Shown piece by piece: positions 27,736-40,413 of a stretch of 64,000 nucleotides of DNA. The DNA comes from Rhytidiadelphus loreus. Its lineage: Eukaryota > Streptophyta > Bryopsida > Hypnales > Hylocomiaceae. The position numbers and the translations under genes were made by a program. The DNA lies in the NCBI GenBank assembly GCA_947034895.1, contig OX344763.1, positions 53,133,025 through 53,197,024 on the forward strand, written 5' to 3'. How positions within the stretch are numbered: position 1 is the first letter of the stretch; each line of letters opens with the position of its first letter. The notes beneath the pieces were generated by a model. It was not told where the DNA came from. It ran no database searches and saw only the letters and a program-made list of their open reading frames with translations.

Positions 27736-29716
27736 GCAACTTGCACCACATGTTTGCACATTCTTTTTCACTTGAATTTCATGAGTTCCAATTTTCTATG
27801 ACATGAAAATACAGCGCAAGGTTCGTGCATCAATTTCTAATTTAACGTTCAAGGACATTCAATGTTACCACCAAATGAATATTTCTTTGGATACTTGGAT
27901 TTAAGAAGAATTGCAACTTGCACCACATGTTTGCACATTCTTTTTCAATTGAAATTCATGAGTTCCAATTTTCTATGACATGAAAATACAGCGCAAGGTT
28001 CGTGCATCAATTTCTAATTTAACATTCAAGGACATTCAATGTGACCACCAAATGAATATTTCTTTGGATACTTGGATTTAAGAAGAATTGCAACTTGCAC
28101 CTCATGTTTGCACATTCTTTTTCAATTGAATTTCATGAGTTCCAATTTTCTATGACATGAAAATAGAGGGCAAGGTTCGTGCATCAATTTCTAATTTAAC
28201 GTTCAAAGACATTCATTGTTACCACCAAATGGATAATTCTTTGCATACTTGGATTTAAGAAGAATTGCAACTTGCACCACATGTTTGCACATTCTTCTTC
28301 ACTTGAATTTCATGATTTCCAATTTTCTATGACATGAAAATACAGCGCAAGGTTCGTGCATCAATTTCTAATTTAACGTTCAAGGACATTCAATGTGACC
28401 ACCAAATGAATATTTCTTTGGATACTTGGATTTAAGAAGAATTGCAACTTGCACCACATGTTTGCACATTCTTCTTCACTTGAATTTCATGAGTTCCAAT
28501 TTTCTATGACATGAAAATAGAGGGCAAGGTTCGTGCATCAATTTCTAATTTAACGTTCAAGGACATTCAATGTGACCACCAAATGAATATTTCTTTGGAT
28601 ACTTGGATTTAAGAAGAATTGCTACTTGCACCTCATGTTTGCACATTCTTTTTCAATTGAATTTCATGAGTTCCAATTTTCTATGACATGAAAATAGAGG
28701 GCAAGGTTCGTGCATCAATTTCTAATTTAACGTTCAAAGACATTCATTGTTACCAGCAAATGAATAATTTTTTGGATATTTGGATTTAAGAAGAATTGCA
28801 ACTTGCACCACATGTTTACACATTCTTTTTCACTTGAATTTCAGGAGTTCCAATTTTCTATGACATGAAAATAGAGGGCAAGGTTCGTGCATCAATTTCT
28901 AATTTAACGTTCAAGGACATTCAATGTCACCACCAAATCAATATTTCTTTGGATACTTGGATTTAAGAAGAATTGCAACTTGCACCACATGTTTGCACAT
29001 TCTTCTTCACTTGAAATTCATGAGTTCCAATTTTCTATGACATGAAAATACAGCGCAAGGTTCGTGCATCAATTTCTAATTTAACGTTCAAGGACATTCA
29101 ATGTGACCACCAAATGAATATTTCTTTGGATACTTGGATTTAAGAAGAATTGCTACTTGCACCTCATGTTTGCACATTCTTTTTCAATTGAATTTCATGA
29201 GTTCCAATTTTCTATGACATGAAAATAGAGGGCAAGGTTCGTGCATCAATTTCTAATTTAACGTTCAAAGACATTCATTGTTACCAGCAAATGAATAATT
29301 TTTTGGATATTTGGATTTAAGAAGAATTGCAACTTGCACCACATGTTTACACATTCTTTTTCACTTGAATTTCAGGAGTTTCAATTTTCTATGACATGAA
29401 AATACAGCGCAAGGTTCGTGCATCAATTTCTAATTTAACGTTCAAGGACATTCAATGTGACCACCAAATGAATATTTCTTTGGATACTTGGATTTAAGAA
29501 GAATTGCTACTTGCACCTCATGTTTGCACATTCTTTCTCAATTGAAATTCATGAGTTCCAATTTTCTATGACATGAAAATACAGCGCAAGGTTCGTGCAT
29601 CAATTTCTAATTTAACGTTCAAGCACATTCAATGTGACCACCAAATGAATATTTCTTTGGATACTTGGATTTAAGAAGAATTGCAACTTGCACCACATGT
29701 TTGCACATTCTTTTTC
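27282..29716. repeat. Large duplicated block B2 (copy 2, one monomer shorter)
   Basis: Second copy of the 16,307-18,918 block, with the same order of marker variants but one monomer fewer between 'gaatgattttttcg' and 'tttaacattcaagg'. Its right end carries 'gttcaagcacattc' (29,618), which links it to block B3 rather than to copy 1, showing overlapping rounds of exchange. Confidence 0.8.
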
Positions 29717-30519
29717 AATTGAAATTCATGAGTTCCAATTTTCTATGACATGAAAATACAGCGCAAGGTTCGTGCATCAATTTCTAATTTAACGTTCAAG
29801 GACATTCAATGTGACCACCAAATGAATATTTCTTTGGATACTTGGATTTAAGAAGAATTGCTACTTGCACCTCATGTTTGCACATTCTTTTTCAATTGAA
29901 ATTCATGAGTTCCAATTTTCTATGACATGAAAATACAGCGCAAGGTTCGTGCATCAATTTCTAATTTAACGTTCAAGGACATTCAATGTGACCACCAAAT
30001 GAATATTTCTTTGGATACCTGGATTTAAGAAGAATTGCTACTTGCACCTCATGTTTGCACATTCTTTTTCAATTGAATTTCATGAGTTCCAATTTTCTAT
30101 GACATGAAAATAGAGGGCAAGGTTCGTGCATCAATTTCTAATTTAACGTTCAAAGACATTCATTGTTACCACCAAATGAATAATTTTTTGGATATTTGGA
30201 TTTAAGAAGAATTGCAACTTGCACCACATGTTTACACATTCTTTTTCACTTGAATTTCAAGAGTTCCAATTTTCTATGACATGAAAATACAGCGCAAGGT
30301 TCGTGCATCAATTTCTAATTTAACGTTCAAGGACATTCAATGTGACCACCAAATGAATATTTCTTTGGATACTTGGATTTAAGAAGAATTGCTACTTGCA
30401 CCTCATGTTTGCACATTCTTTTTCAATTGAAATTCATGAGTTCCAATTTTCTATGACATGAAAATACAGCGCAAGGTTCGTGCATCAATTTCTAATTTAA
30501 CGTTCAAGGACATTCAATG
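28775..30519. repeat. Duplicated block B3 (copy 1; copy 2 at ~32,668-34,412)
   Basis: A ~1.75-kb block repeated at offset 3,893 bp (22 monomers minus 1). Private markers shared by both copies are 'gttcaagcacattc' (29,618 and 33,511), 'ttggatacctgg' (30,011 and 33,904) and 'tttcaagagttcc' (30,255 and 34,148). One noticed difference is 'aatgtcacc' versus 'aatgtgacc' near 28,924 and 32,817. Confidence 0.85.
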
Positions 30520-31325
30520 TCACCACCAAATGAATATTTCTTTGGATACTTGGATTTAAGAAGAATTGCAACTTGCACCACATGTTTGCACATTCTTTTT
30601 CAATTGAATTTCATGAGTTCCAATTTTCTATGACATGAAAATAGAGGGCAAGGTTCGTGCATCAATTTCTAATTTAACGTTCAAGGACATTCAATGTCAC
30701 CACCAAATGAATATTTCTTTGGATACTTGGATTTAAGAAGAATTGCAACTTGCACCACATGTTTGCACATTCTTTTTCAATTGAATTTCATGAGTTCCAA
30801 TTTTCTATGACATGAAAATAGAGGGCAAGGTTCGTGCATCAATTTCTAATTTAACGTTCAAGGACATTCAATGTTACCACCAAATGAATATTTCTTTGGA
30901 TACTTGGATTTAAGAAGAATTGCAACTTGCACCACATGTTTGCACATTCTTTTTCACTTGAATTTTGATGAGTTCCAGTTTTCTAAGACATGAAAATACA
31001 GCGCAAGGTTCGTGCATCAATTTCTAATTCAACGTCCAACGTCATTCAATGTAACCACCAAATGAATATTTCTTTGGATATTTGGATTTAAGAAGTATTG
31101 CAACTTGCACCACATGTTTGTACATTCTTTTTCACTTGAATTTCATAAGTTCCAATTTTCTAAAACATGAAAATACAGCGCAAGGTTCGTGCATGAATTT
31201 CTAATTTAACGTTCAAGGTCATTCAATGTTACCACCAAATGAATGATTTTTTCGATATTTGGATTTAAGAAGAATTGCAACTTGCACCACATGTTTGCAC
31301 ATTCTTTTTCACTTGAATTTCATAA

Positions 31326-32222
31326 GTTCAATAATCTATGACATGAAAATACAGCGCAAGGTTCGTGCATCAATTTCTAATTTAACGTTCAAGGACATTC
31401 AATGTTACCACCAAATGAATATTTCTTTGGATACTTGGATTTAAGAAGAATTGCAACTTGCACCACATGTTTGCACATTCTTTTTCAATTGAAATTCATG
31501 AGTTCCAATTTTCTATGACATGAAAATACAGCGCAAGGTTCGTGCATCAATTTCTAATTTAACATTCAAGGACATTCAATGTGACCACCAAATGAATATT
31601 TCTTTGGATACTTGGATTTAAGAAGAATTGCAACTTGCACCTCATGTTTGCACATTCTTTTTCAATTGAATTTCATGAGTTCCAATTTTCTATGAAATGA
31701 AAATACAGCGCAAGGTTCGTGCATCAATTTCTAATTTAACGTTCAAGGACATTCAATGTTACCACCAAATGAATATTTCTTTGGATACTTGGATTTAAGA
31801 AGAATTGCAACTTGCACCACATGTTTGCACATTCTTTTTCAATTGAATTTCATGAGTTCAATATTCTATGACATGAAAATACAGCGCAAGGTTCGTGCAT
31901 CAATTTCTAATTTAACGTTCAAGGACATTCAATGTTACCACCAAATGAATATTTCTTTGGATACTTGGATTTAAGAAGAATTGCAACTTGCACCACATGT
32001 TTGCACATTCTTTTTCAATTGAAATTCATGAGTTCCAATTTTCTATGACATGAAAATACAGCGCAAGGTTCGTGCATCAATTTCTAATTTAACATTCAAG
32101 GACATTCAATGTGACCACCAAATGAATATTTCTTTGGATACTTGGATTTAAGAAGAATTGCAACTTGCACCTCATGTTTGCACATTCTTTTTCAATTGAA
32201 TTTCATGAGTTCCAATTTTCTA
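31326..32222. repeat. Local tandem duplication of a 3-monomer (530-bp) unit
   Basis: A 176-bp monomer lacking one c ('gttcaata' for 'gttccaatt') occurs at 31,326 and again at 31,856, 530 bp apart (177+177+176). About 31,340-31,690 matches 31,870-32,222, including a 'tttaacattcaagg' monomer in each. A small difference is 'aataatctatg' versus 'aatattctatg'. Confidence 0.8.
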
Positions 32223-32245
32223 TGACATGAAAATAGAGGGCAAGG

Positions 32246-32596
32246 TTCGTGCATCAATTTCTAATTTAACGTTCAAAGACATTCATTGTTACCACCAAAT
32301 GGATAATTCTTTGCATACTTGGATTTAAGAAGAATTGCAACTTGCACCACATGTTTGCACATTCTTCTTCACTTGAATTTCATGATTTCCAATTTTCTAT
32401 GACATGAAAATACAGCGCAAGGTTCGTGCATCAATTTCTAATTTAACGTTCAAAGACATTCATTGTTACCACCAAATGGATAATTCTTTGCATACTTGGA
32501 TTTAAGAAGAATTGCAACTTGCACCACATGTTTGCACATTCTTCTTCACTTGAATTTCATGATTTCCAATTTTCTATGACATGAAAATACAGCGCG
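32246..32596. repeat. Single-monomer tandem duplication
   Basis: Two successive monomers share a rare linked set: 'gttcaaagacattcattg', 'aaatggataattctttgc', 'cttcttcacttg' and 'ttcatgatttcc'. The two 'caaagac' landmarks are at 32,274 and 32,451, exactly 177 bp apart. Elsewhere in the window monomers of this type have different neighbours, so this is a recent one-monomer duplication. Confidence 0.85.
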
Positions 32597-32667
32597 AGGT
32601 TCGTGCATCAATTTCTAATTTAACGTTCAAGGTCATTCAATGTTACCACCAAATGAATATTTCTTTG

Positions 32668-34412
32668 GATATTTGGATTTAAGAAGAATTGCAACTTGCA
32701 CCACATGTTTACACATTCTTTTTCACTTGAATTTCAGGAGTTCCAATTTTCTATGACATGAAAATAGAGGGCAAGGTTCGTGCATCAATTTCTAATTTAA
32801 CGTTCAAGGACATTCAATGTGACCACCAAATCAATATTTCTTTGGATACTTGGATTTAAGAAGAATTGCAACTTGCACCACATGTTTGCACATTCTTCTT
32901 CACTTGAAATTCATGAGTTCCAATTTTCTATGACATGAAAATACAGCGCAAGGTTCGTGCATCAATTTCTAATTTAACGTTCAAGGACATTCAATGTGAC
33001 CACCAAATGAATATTTCTTTGGATACTTGGATTTAAGAAGAATTGCTACTTGCACCTCATGTTTGCACATTCTTTTTCAATTGAATTTCATGAGTTCCAA
33101 TTTTCTATGACATGAAAATAGAGGGCAAGGTTCGTGCATCAATTTCTAATTTAACGTTCAAAGACATTCATTGTTACCAGCAAATGAATAATTTTTTGGA
33201 TATTTGGATTTAAGAAGAATTGCAACTTGCACCACATGTTTACACATTCTTTTTCACTTGAATTTCAGGAGTTTCAATTTTCTATGACATGAAAATACAG
33301 CGCAAGGTTCGTGCATCAATTTCTAATTTAACGTTCAAGGACATTCAATGTGACCACCAAATGAATATTTCTTTGGATACTTGGATTTAAGAAGAATTGC
33401 TACTTGCACCTCATGTTTGCACATTCTTTCTCAATTGAAATTCATGAGTTCCAATTTTCTATGACATGAAAATACAGCGCAAGGTTCGTGCATCAATTTC
33501 TAATTTAACGTTCAAGCACATTCAATGTGACCACCAAATGAATATTTCTTTGGATACTTGGATTTAAGAAGAATTGCAACTTGCACCACATGTTTGCACA
33601 TTCTTTTTCAATTGAAATTCATGAGTTCCAATTTTCTATGACATGAAAATACAGCGCAAGGTTCGTGCATCAATTTCTAATTTAACGTTCAAGGACATTC
33701 AATGTGACCACCAAATGAATATTTCTTTGGATACTTGGATTTAAGAAGAATTGCTACTTGCACCTCATGTTTGCACATTCTTTTTCAATTGAAATTCATG
33801 AGTTCCAATTTTCTATGACATGAAAATACAGCGCAAGGTTCGTGCATCAATTTCTAATTTAACGTTCAAGGACATTCAATGTGACCACCAAATGAATATT
33901 TCTTTGGATACCTGGATTTAAGAAGAATTGCTACTTGCACCTCATGTTTGCACATTCTTTTTCAATTGAATTTCATGAGTTCCAATTTTCTATGACATGA
34001 AAATAGAGGGCAAGGTTCGTGCATCAATTTCTAATTTAACGTTCAAAGACATTCATTGTTACCACCAAATGAATAATTTTTTGGATATTTGGATTTAAGA
34101 AGAATTGCAACTTGCACCACATGTTTACACATTCTTTTTCACTTGAATTTCAAGAGTTCCAATTTTCTATGACATGAAAATACAGCGCAAGGTTCGTGCA
34201 TCAATTTCTAATTTAACGTTCAAGGACATTCAATGTGACCACCAAATGAATATTTCTTTGGATACTTGGATTTAAGAAGAATTGCTACTTGCACCTCATG
34301 TTTGCACATTCTTTTTCAATTGAAATTCATGAGTTCCAATTTTCTATGACATGAAAATACAGCGCAAGGTTCGTGCATCAATTTCTAATTTAACGTTCAA
34401 GGACATTCAATG
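32668..34412. repeat. Duplicated block B3 (copy 2; copy 1 at ~28,775-30,519)
   Basis: Second copy of the ~1.75-kb block with the same private markers. It ends where copy 1 has 'aatgtcaccaccaaatg' and this copy has 'aatgtgaccaccaaatt'. It is the last well-ordered zone-B block before the transition at about 34.8 kb. Confidence 0.85.
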
Positions 34413-34839
34413 TGACCACCAAATTAATATTTCTTTCGATATTTGGATTTAAGAAGAATTGCTACTTGCACCTCATGTTTGCACATTCTTTTTTAATTGA
34501 AATTCATGAGTTCCAATTTTCTATGACATGAAAATACAGCGCAAGGTCCGTGCATGAATTTCTAATTTAACGTTCAAGGACATTCAATGTGACCACCAAA
34601 TTAATATTTCTTTGGATACTTGGATTTAAGAAGAATTGCAACTTGCACCACATGTTTGCACATTCTTCTTCACTTGAATTTCATGAGTTCCAATTTTCTA
34701 TGACATGAAAATACAGCGCAAGGTTCGTGCATCGATTTCTAATTTAACGTTCAAGGACATTCAATGTGACCACCAAATGAATATTTCTTTGGATACTTGG
34801 ATTTAAGAAGAATTGCTACTTGCACCTCATGTTTGCACA

Positions 34840-35400
34840 TTCTTTGTCATTTGAATTTCATGAGTTCTAATTTTTTATAACATGAAAATACAGCGCAAGG
34901 TTCGTGCATCAATTTCTAATTTAACGTTTCAAGGCATTCAATGTTACCAGCGAATGAATATTTCTTTGGATACTTGGATTTAAGAAGAATTGCAACTTGC
35001 ACCACATGATTGCACATTCTTTTCCACTTGAATATCATTAGTTCCAATTTTCTAAGACATGAAAGTACAGCGCAAAGTTATGCATCAATTTCTAACTCAA
35101 CGTCCAACGTCATTGAATGTTACCACGAAATGAATATTTCTTTGGATATTTGGATTTAAGAAGAATTGCAACCTGCACCACATGATTGCACATTCTTTTC
35201 CACTTGAATATCATTAGTTCCAATTTTCTATGACATGAAAGTACAGCGCAAAGTTATGCATCAATTTCTAATTCAGCGTCCAACGTCATTGAATGTTACC
35301 ACCAAATGAATATTTCTTTGGATATTTGGATTGAAGAAGAATTGCAACTTGCACCACATGTTTGCACATTCTTTTTTACTTGAATTTCATGAGTTCCAAT
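34840..35400. repeat. Transition segment with zone-A-like monomers
   Basis: This is the boundary between zones B and C. It holds a rare monomer with 'ctttgtcatttgaatttc' and 'gttctaattttttataac' (about 34,852-34,881). Two copies of the zone-A set follow ('catgattgcac', 'cttttccacttgaatatca', 'gttatgcatcaattt') at about 35,010-35,115 and 35,187-35,300. The A-like type is not seen again until about 63,160. No gene is present. Confidence 0.75.
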
Positions 35401-37559
35401 TTTCTATGATATGAAAATACCGCGCAAGGTTCGTGCATCAATTTCTAATTTAACGTTCAAGGGCATTCATTGTTACCACCAAATGAATAATTTTTTGGAT
35501 ATTTGGATTTAAGAAGAATTGCAACTTGCACCACATGTTTGCACATTCTTTTTCACTTGAATTTCATGAGTTCCAATTTTCTATGACATGAAAATACAGC
35601 GCAAGGTTCGTGCATCAATTTCTAATTTAACGTTCAAGGACATTCATTGTTACCACCAAATGAATATTTCTTTGGATACTTGGATTTAAGAAGAATTGCA
35701 ACTTGCACCACATGTTTGCACATTCTTTTTCACTTGAATTTCATGAGTTCCAATTTTCTATGACATGAAAATACAGCGCAAGGTTCGTGCATCAATTTCT
35801 AATTTAACGTTCAAGGACATTCATTGTTACCACCAAATGAATATTTCTTTGGATATTTGGATTTAAGAAGTATTGCAACTTGCACCACATGTTTGTACAT
35901 TCTTTTTCACTTGAATTTCATAAGTTCCAATTTTCTAAAACATGAAAATACAGCGCAAGGTTCGTGCATGAATTTCTAATTTAACGTTCAAGGTCATTCA
36001 ATGTTACCACCAAATGAATATTTCTTTGGATACCTGGATTTAAGAAGAATTGCTACTTGCACCTCATGTTTGCACATTCTTTTTCAATTGAATTTCATGA
36101 GTTCCAATTTTCTATGACATGAAAATACAGCGCAAGGTTCGTGCATCAATTTCTAATTTAACGTTCAAGGACATTCAATGTTACCACCAAATGAATAATT
36201 TTTTCGATATTTGGATTTAAGAAGAATTGCAACTTGCACCACATGTTTGTACATTCTTTTTCACTTGAATTTCATGAGTTCCAATTTTCTATGACATGAA
36301 AATACAGCGCGAGGTTCGTGCATCAATTTCTAATTTAACGTTCAAGGACATTCAATGTTACCACCAAATGAATAATTTTTTCGATATTTGGATTTAAGAA
36401 GAATTGCAACTTGCACCACATGTTTGTACATTCTTTTTCACTTGAATTTCATGAGTTCCAATTTTCTATGACATGAAAATACAGCGCGAGGTTCGTGCAT
36501 CAATTTCTAATTTAACGTTCAAGGTCATTCAATGTTACCACCAAATGAATATTTCTTTGGATATTTATATTTAAGAAGAATTGCAACTTGCACCACATGT
36601 TTGTACATTCTTTTTCACTTGAAATTCATGAGTTCCAATTTTCTAAGACATGAAAATACAGCGCAATGTTCGTGCATGAATTTCTAATTTAACGTTCAAG
36701 GTCATTCAATGTTACCACCAAATGAATGATTTTTTCGATATTTGGATTTAAGAAGAATTGCAACTTGCACCACATGTTTGCACATTCTTTTTCACTTGAA
36801 TTTTGATGAGTTCCAGTTTTCTAAGACATGAAAATACAGCGCAAGGTTCGTTCATCAATTTCTAATTGAACGTCCAACGTCATTCAATGTAACTACCAAA
36901 TGAATATTTCTTTGGATATTTGGATTTAAGAAGAATTGCAACTTGCACCACATGTTTGCACATTCTTTGTCACTTGAATTTCATGAGTTCCAATTTTCTA
37001 GCACATGAAAGTAGAGCGCAAGGTTCGTGCATCAATTTCTAATTCAACGTCCAACGTCATTCAAGGTATCCACCAAATGAATATTTCTTTGGATATTTGG
37101 ATTTAAGAAGAATTGCAACTTGCACCACATGTTTGCACATTCTTTTTCACTTGAATTTCATGAGTTCCAATTTTCTAAGACATGAAAGTGCAACGCATGG
37201 TTCGTGCATCAATTTCTAATTCAACGTCCAACGTCATTCAATGTAACTACCAAATGAATATTTCTTTGGATATTTGGATTTAAGAAGAATTGCAACTTGC
37301 ACCACATGTTTGCACATTCTTTTTCACTTGAATTTTGATGAGTTCCAGTTTTCTAAGACATGAAAATACAGCGCAAGGTTCGTGCATCAATTTCTAATTC
37401 AACGTCCAACGTCATTCAATGTAACCACCAAATGAATATTTCTTTGGATATTTGGATTTAAGAAGAATTGCAACTTGCACCACATGTTTGTACATTCTTT
37501 TTCACTTCAATTTCATAAGTTCCAATTTTCTAAAACATGAAAATACAGCGCAAGGTTCG

Positions 37560-39197
37560 TGCATGAATTTCTAATTTAACGTTCAAGGTCATTCAATGTT
37601 ACCACCAAATGAATGATTTTTTCGATATTTGGATTTAAGAAGAATTGCAACTTGCACCACATGTTTGCACATTCTTTTTCACTTGAATTTCATAAGTTCA
37701 ATATTCTATGACATGAAAATACAGCGCAAGGTTCATGCATCAATTTCAAATTTAACGTTCAAGGACATTCAATGTTACCACCAAATGAATAATTTTTTCG
37801 ATATTTGGATTTAAGAAGAATTGCTACTTGCACCACATGATTGCACATTCTTTTTCACTTGAATTTCATAAGTTCCAATTTTCTACGACATGAAAGTACA
37901 GCGCAAGGTTCGTGCATCAATTTCTAATTCAACGTCCAACGTCATTCAATGTAACCACCAAATGAATATTTCTTTGGATATTTGGATTTAAGAAGAATTG
38001 CAACTTGCACCACATGTTTACACATTCTTTTTCACTTGAATTTCATAAGTTCCAATTTTCTAAGACATGAAAATACAGCGCAAGGTTCGTGCATCAATTT
38101 CTAATTTAACGTCCAAGGTCATTCAATGTGACCACCAAATGAATATTTCTTTCGATATTTGGATTTAAGAAGAATTGCAACTTGCACCACATGTTTGCAC
38201 ATTCTTTTTCACTTGAATTTCATGAGTTCCAATTTTCTAGCACATGAAAGTAGAGCGCAAGGTTCGTGCATCAATTTCTAATTCAACGTCCAACGTCATT
38301 CAATGTATCCACCAAATGAATATTTCTTTGGATATTTGGATTTAAGAAGAATTGCAACTTGCACCACATGTTTGCACATTCTTTTTCACTTGAATTTCAT
38401 GAGTTCCAATTTTCTAAGACATGAAAGTGCAACGCATGGTTCGTGCATCAATTTCTAATTCAACGTCCAACGTCATTCAATGTAACTACCAAATGAATAT
38501 TTCTTTGGATATTTGGATTTAAGAAGAATTGCAACTTGCACCACATGTTTGCACATTCTTTTTCACTTGAATTTTGATGAGTTCCAGTTTTCTAAGACAT
38601 GAAAATACAGCGCAAGGTTCGTGCATCAATTTCTAATTCAACGTCCAACGTCATTCAATGTAACCACCAAATGAATATTTCTTTGGATATTTGGATTTAA
38701 GAAGAATTGCAACTTGCACCACATGTTTGTACATTCTTTTTCACTTGAAATTCATGAGTTCCAATTTTCTATGACATGAAAATACAGCGCGAGGTTCGTG
38801 CATCAATTTCTAATTTAACGTTCAAGGACATTCAATGTTACCACCAAATGAATAATTTTTTGGATATTTGGATTTCAGAAGAATTGCAACTTGCACCACA
38901 TGTTTGCACATTCTTTTTCACTTGAATTTCATGAGTTTCAATTTTCTAAGACATGGAAATACAGCGCAAGGTTCGTGCATGAATTTCTAATTTAACGTTC
39001 AAGGTCATTCAATGTTACCACCAAATGAATAATTTTTTCGATATTTGGATTTAAGAAGAATTGCAACTTGCACCACATGTTTGCACATTCTTTTTCACTT
39101 GAATTTCATGAGATCCAATTTTCTAGCACATGAAAGTACAGCGCAAGGTTCGTGCATCAATTTCTAATTCCACGTCCATCGTCATTCAATGTAACCA
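37560..39197. repeat. Duplicated block C3 (copy 1; copy 2 at ~43,756-45,393)
   Basis: About 1.6 kb repeated at offset 6,196 bp (35 monomers plus 1), seen at the 'gaatgattttttcg', 176-bp 'gttcaatattc', 'tacgacatgaaag', 'gtgcaacgc' and 'gaattttgatgag' monomers in order. Differences include 'cttgcacca'/'cttgctcca' near 38,891 and 'attccacg'/'atttcacg' near 39,167. Confidence 0.75.
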
Positions 39198-40318
39198 CCA
39201 AATGAATAATTTTTTCGATATTTGGATTTAAGAAGAATTGCAACTTGCACCACATGTTTGCACATTCTTTTCCACTTGAATTTCATGAGATCTAATTTTC
39301 TAGCACATGAAAGTACAGCGCAAGGTTCGTGCATCAATTTCTAATTCAACGTCCAACGTCATTCAATGTAACCACCAAATGAATATTTCTTTGGATATTT
39401 GGATTTAAGAAGAATTGCAACTTGCACCACATGTTTGTACATTCTTTTTCACTTGAATTTCATAAGTTCCAATTTTCTAAGACATGAAAATACAGCGCAA
39501 GGTTCGTGCATGAATTTCTAATTTAACGTTCAAGGTCATTCAATGTTACCACCAAATGAATGATTTTTTCGATATTTGGATTTAAGAAGAATTGCAACTT
39601 GCACCACATGTTTGCACATTCTTTTTCATTTGAATTTCATAAGTTCAATTTTCTATGACATGAAAATACAGCGCGAGGTTCGTACATCAATTTTTAATTT
39701 AACGTTCAAGGACATTCAATGTTACCACCAAATGAATAATGTTTTGGATATTTGGATTTAAGAAGAATTGCTACTTGCACCACATGTTTGCACATTCTTT
39801 TTCACTTGAATTTCATAAGTTCCAATTTTCTACGACATGAAAGTACAGCGCAAGGTTCGTGCATCAATTTCTAATTCAACGTCCAACGTCATTCAATGTA
39901 ACCACCAAATGAATATTTCTTTGGATATTTGGATTTAAGAAGAATTGCAACTTGCACCACATGTTTACACATTCTTTTTCACTTGAATTTCATAAGTTCC
40001 AATTTTCTATGACATGAAAATACAGCGCAAGGTTCGTGCATCAATTTCTAATTTAACGTCCAAGGTCATTCAATGTGACCACCAAATGAATATTTCTTTG
40101 GATATTTGGATTTAAGAAGAATTGCAACTTGCACCACATGTTTGCACATTCTTTTTCACTTGAATTTCATGAGTTCCAATTTTCTAGCACATGAAAGTAG
40201 AGCGCAAGGTTCGTGCATCAATTTCTAATTCAACGTCCAACGTCATTCAAGGTATCCACCAAATGAATATTTCTTTGGATATTTGGATTTAAGAAGAATT
40301 GCAACTTGCACCACATGA
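38290..40318. repeat. 12-monomer HOR unit C1 (copy 1; copy 2 at ~40,414-42,442)
   Basis: About 2.03 kb matches at exactly 2,124 bp (12 x 177). I noticed roughly five differences: 'gagatctaa'/'gagatccaa' near 39,288, 'aataatgttttgg'/'aataattttttgg' near 39,736, 'gttccaatt'/'gttccgatt' near 39,819, one g/c change near 40,098 and little else. The unit includes 'acatggaaatac', 'attccacgtccatcgtc', 'tttttcatttgaatttc' and 'gttcgtacatcaattttta' monomers. Confidence 0.85.
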
Positions 40319-40413
40319 TTGCACATTCTTTTTCACTTGAATTTCATAAGTTCCAATTTTCTACGACATGAAAGTACAGCGCAAGGTTCGTGCATCAATT
40401 TCTAATTCAACGT

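Larger units (their letters stand above)
8990..34840. repeat. Zone B: satellite subfamily with 'gatacttgg'/'caattgaa'/'agagggc' variants
   Basis: About 146 monomers. Typical variants are 'tttggatacttgg' instead of 'tttggatatttgg', 'tttttcaattgaa' instead of 'tttttcacttgaa' (which creates a caattg palindrome), 'gctacttgcacctcatg', 'atagagggcaagg' (first near 9,401, last near 34,005), 'aaagacattcattg' and 'aattctttgcatac'. Around 13.5-14.4 and 20.0-20.9 kb, monomers with 'aacgtgcaagg' alternate with monomers with 'aacgttcgagg', giving a short dimeric pattern. Several large duplicated blocks are listed separately. No gene or foreign insertion is seen. Confidence 0.85.
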
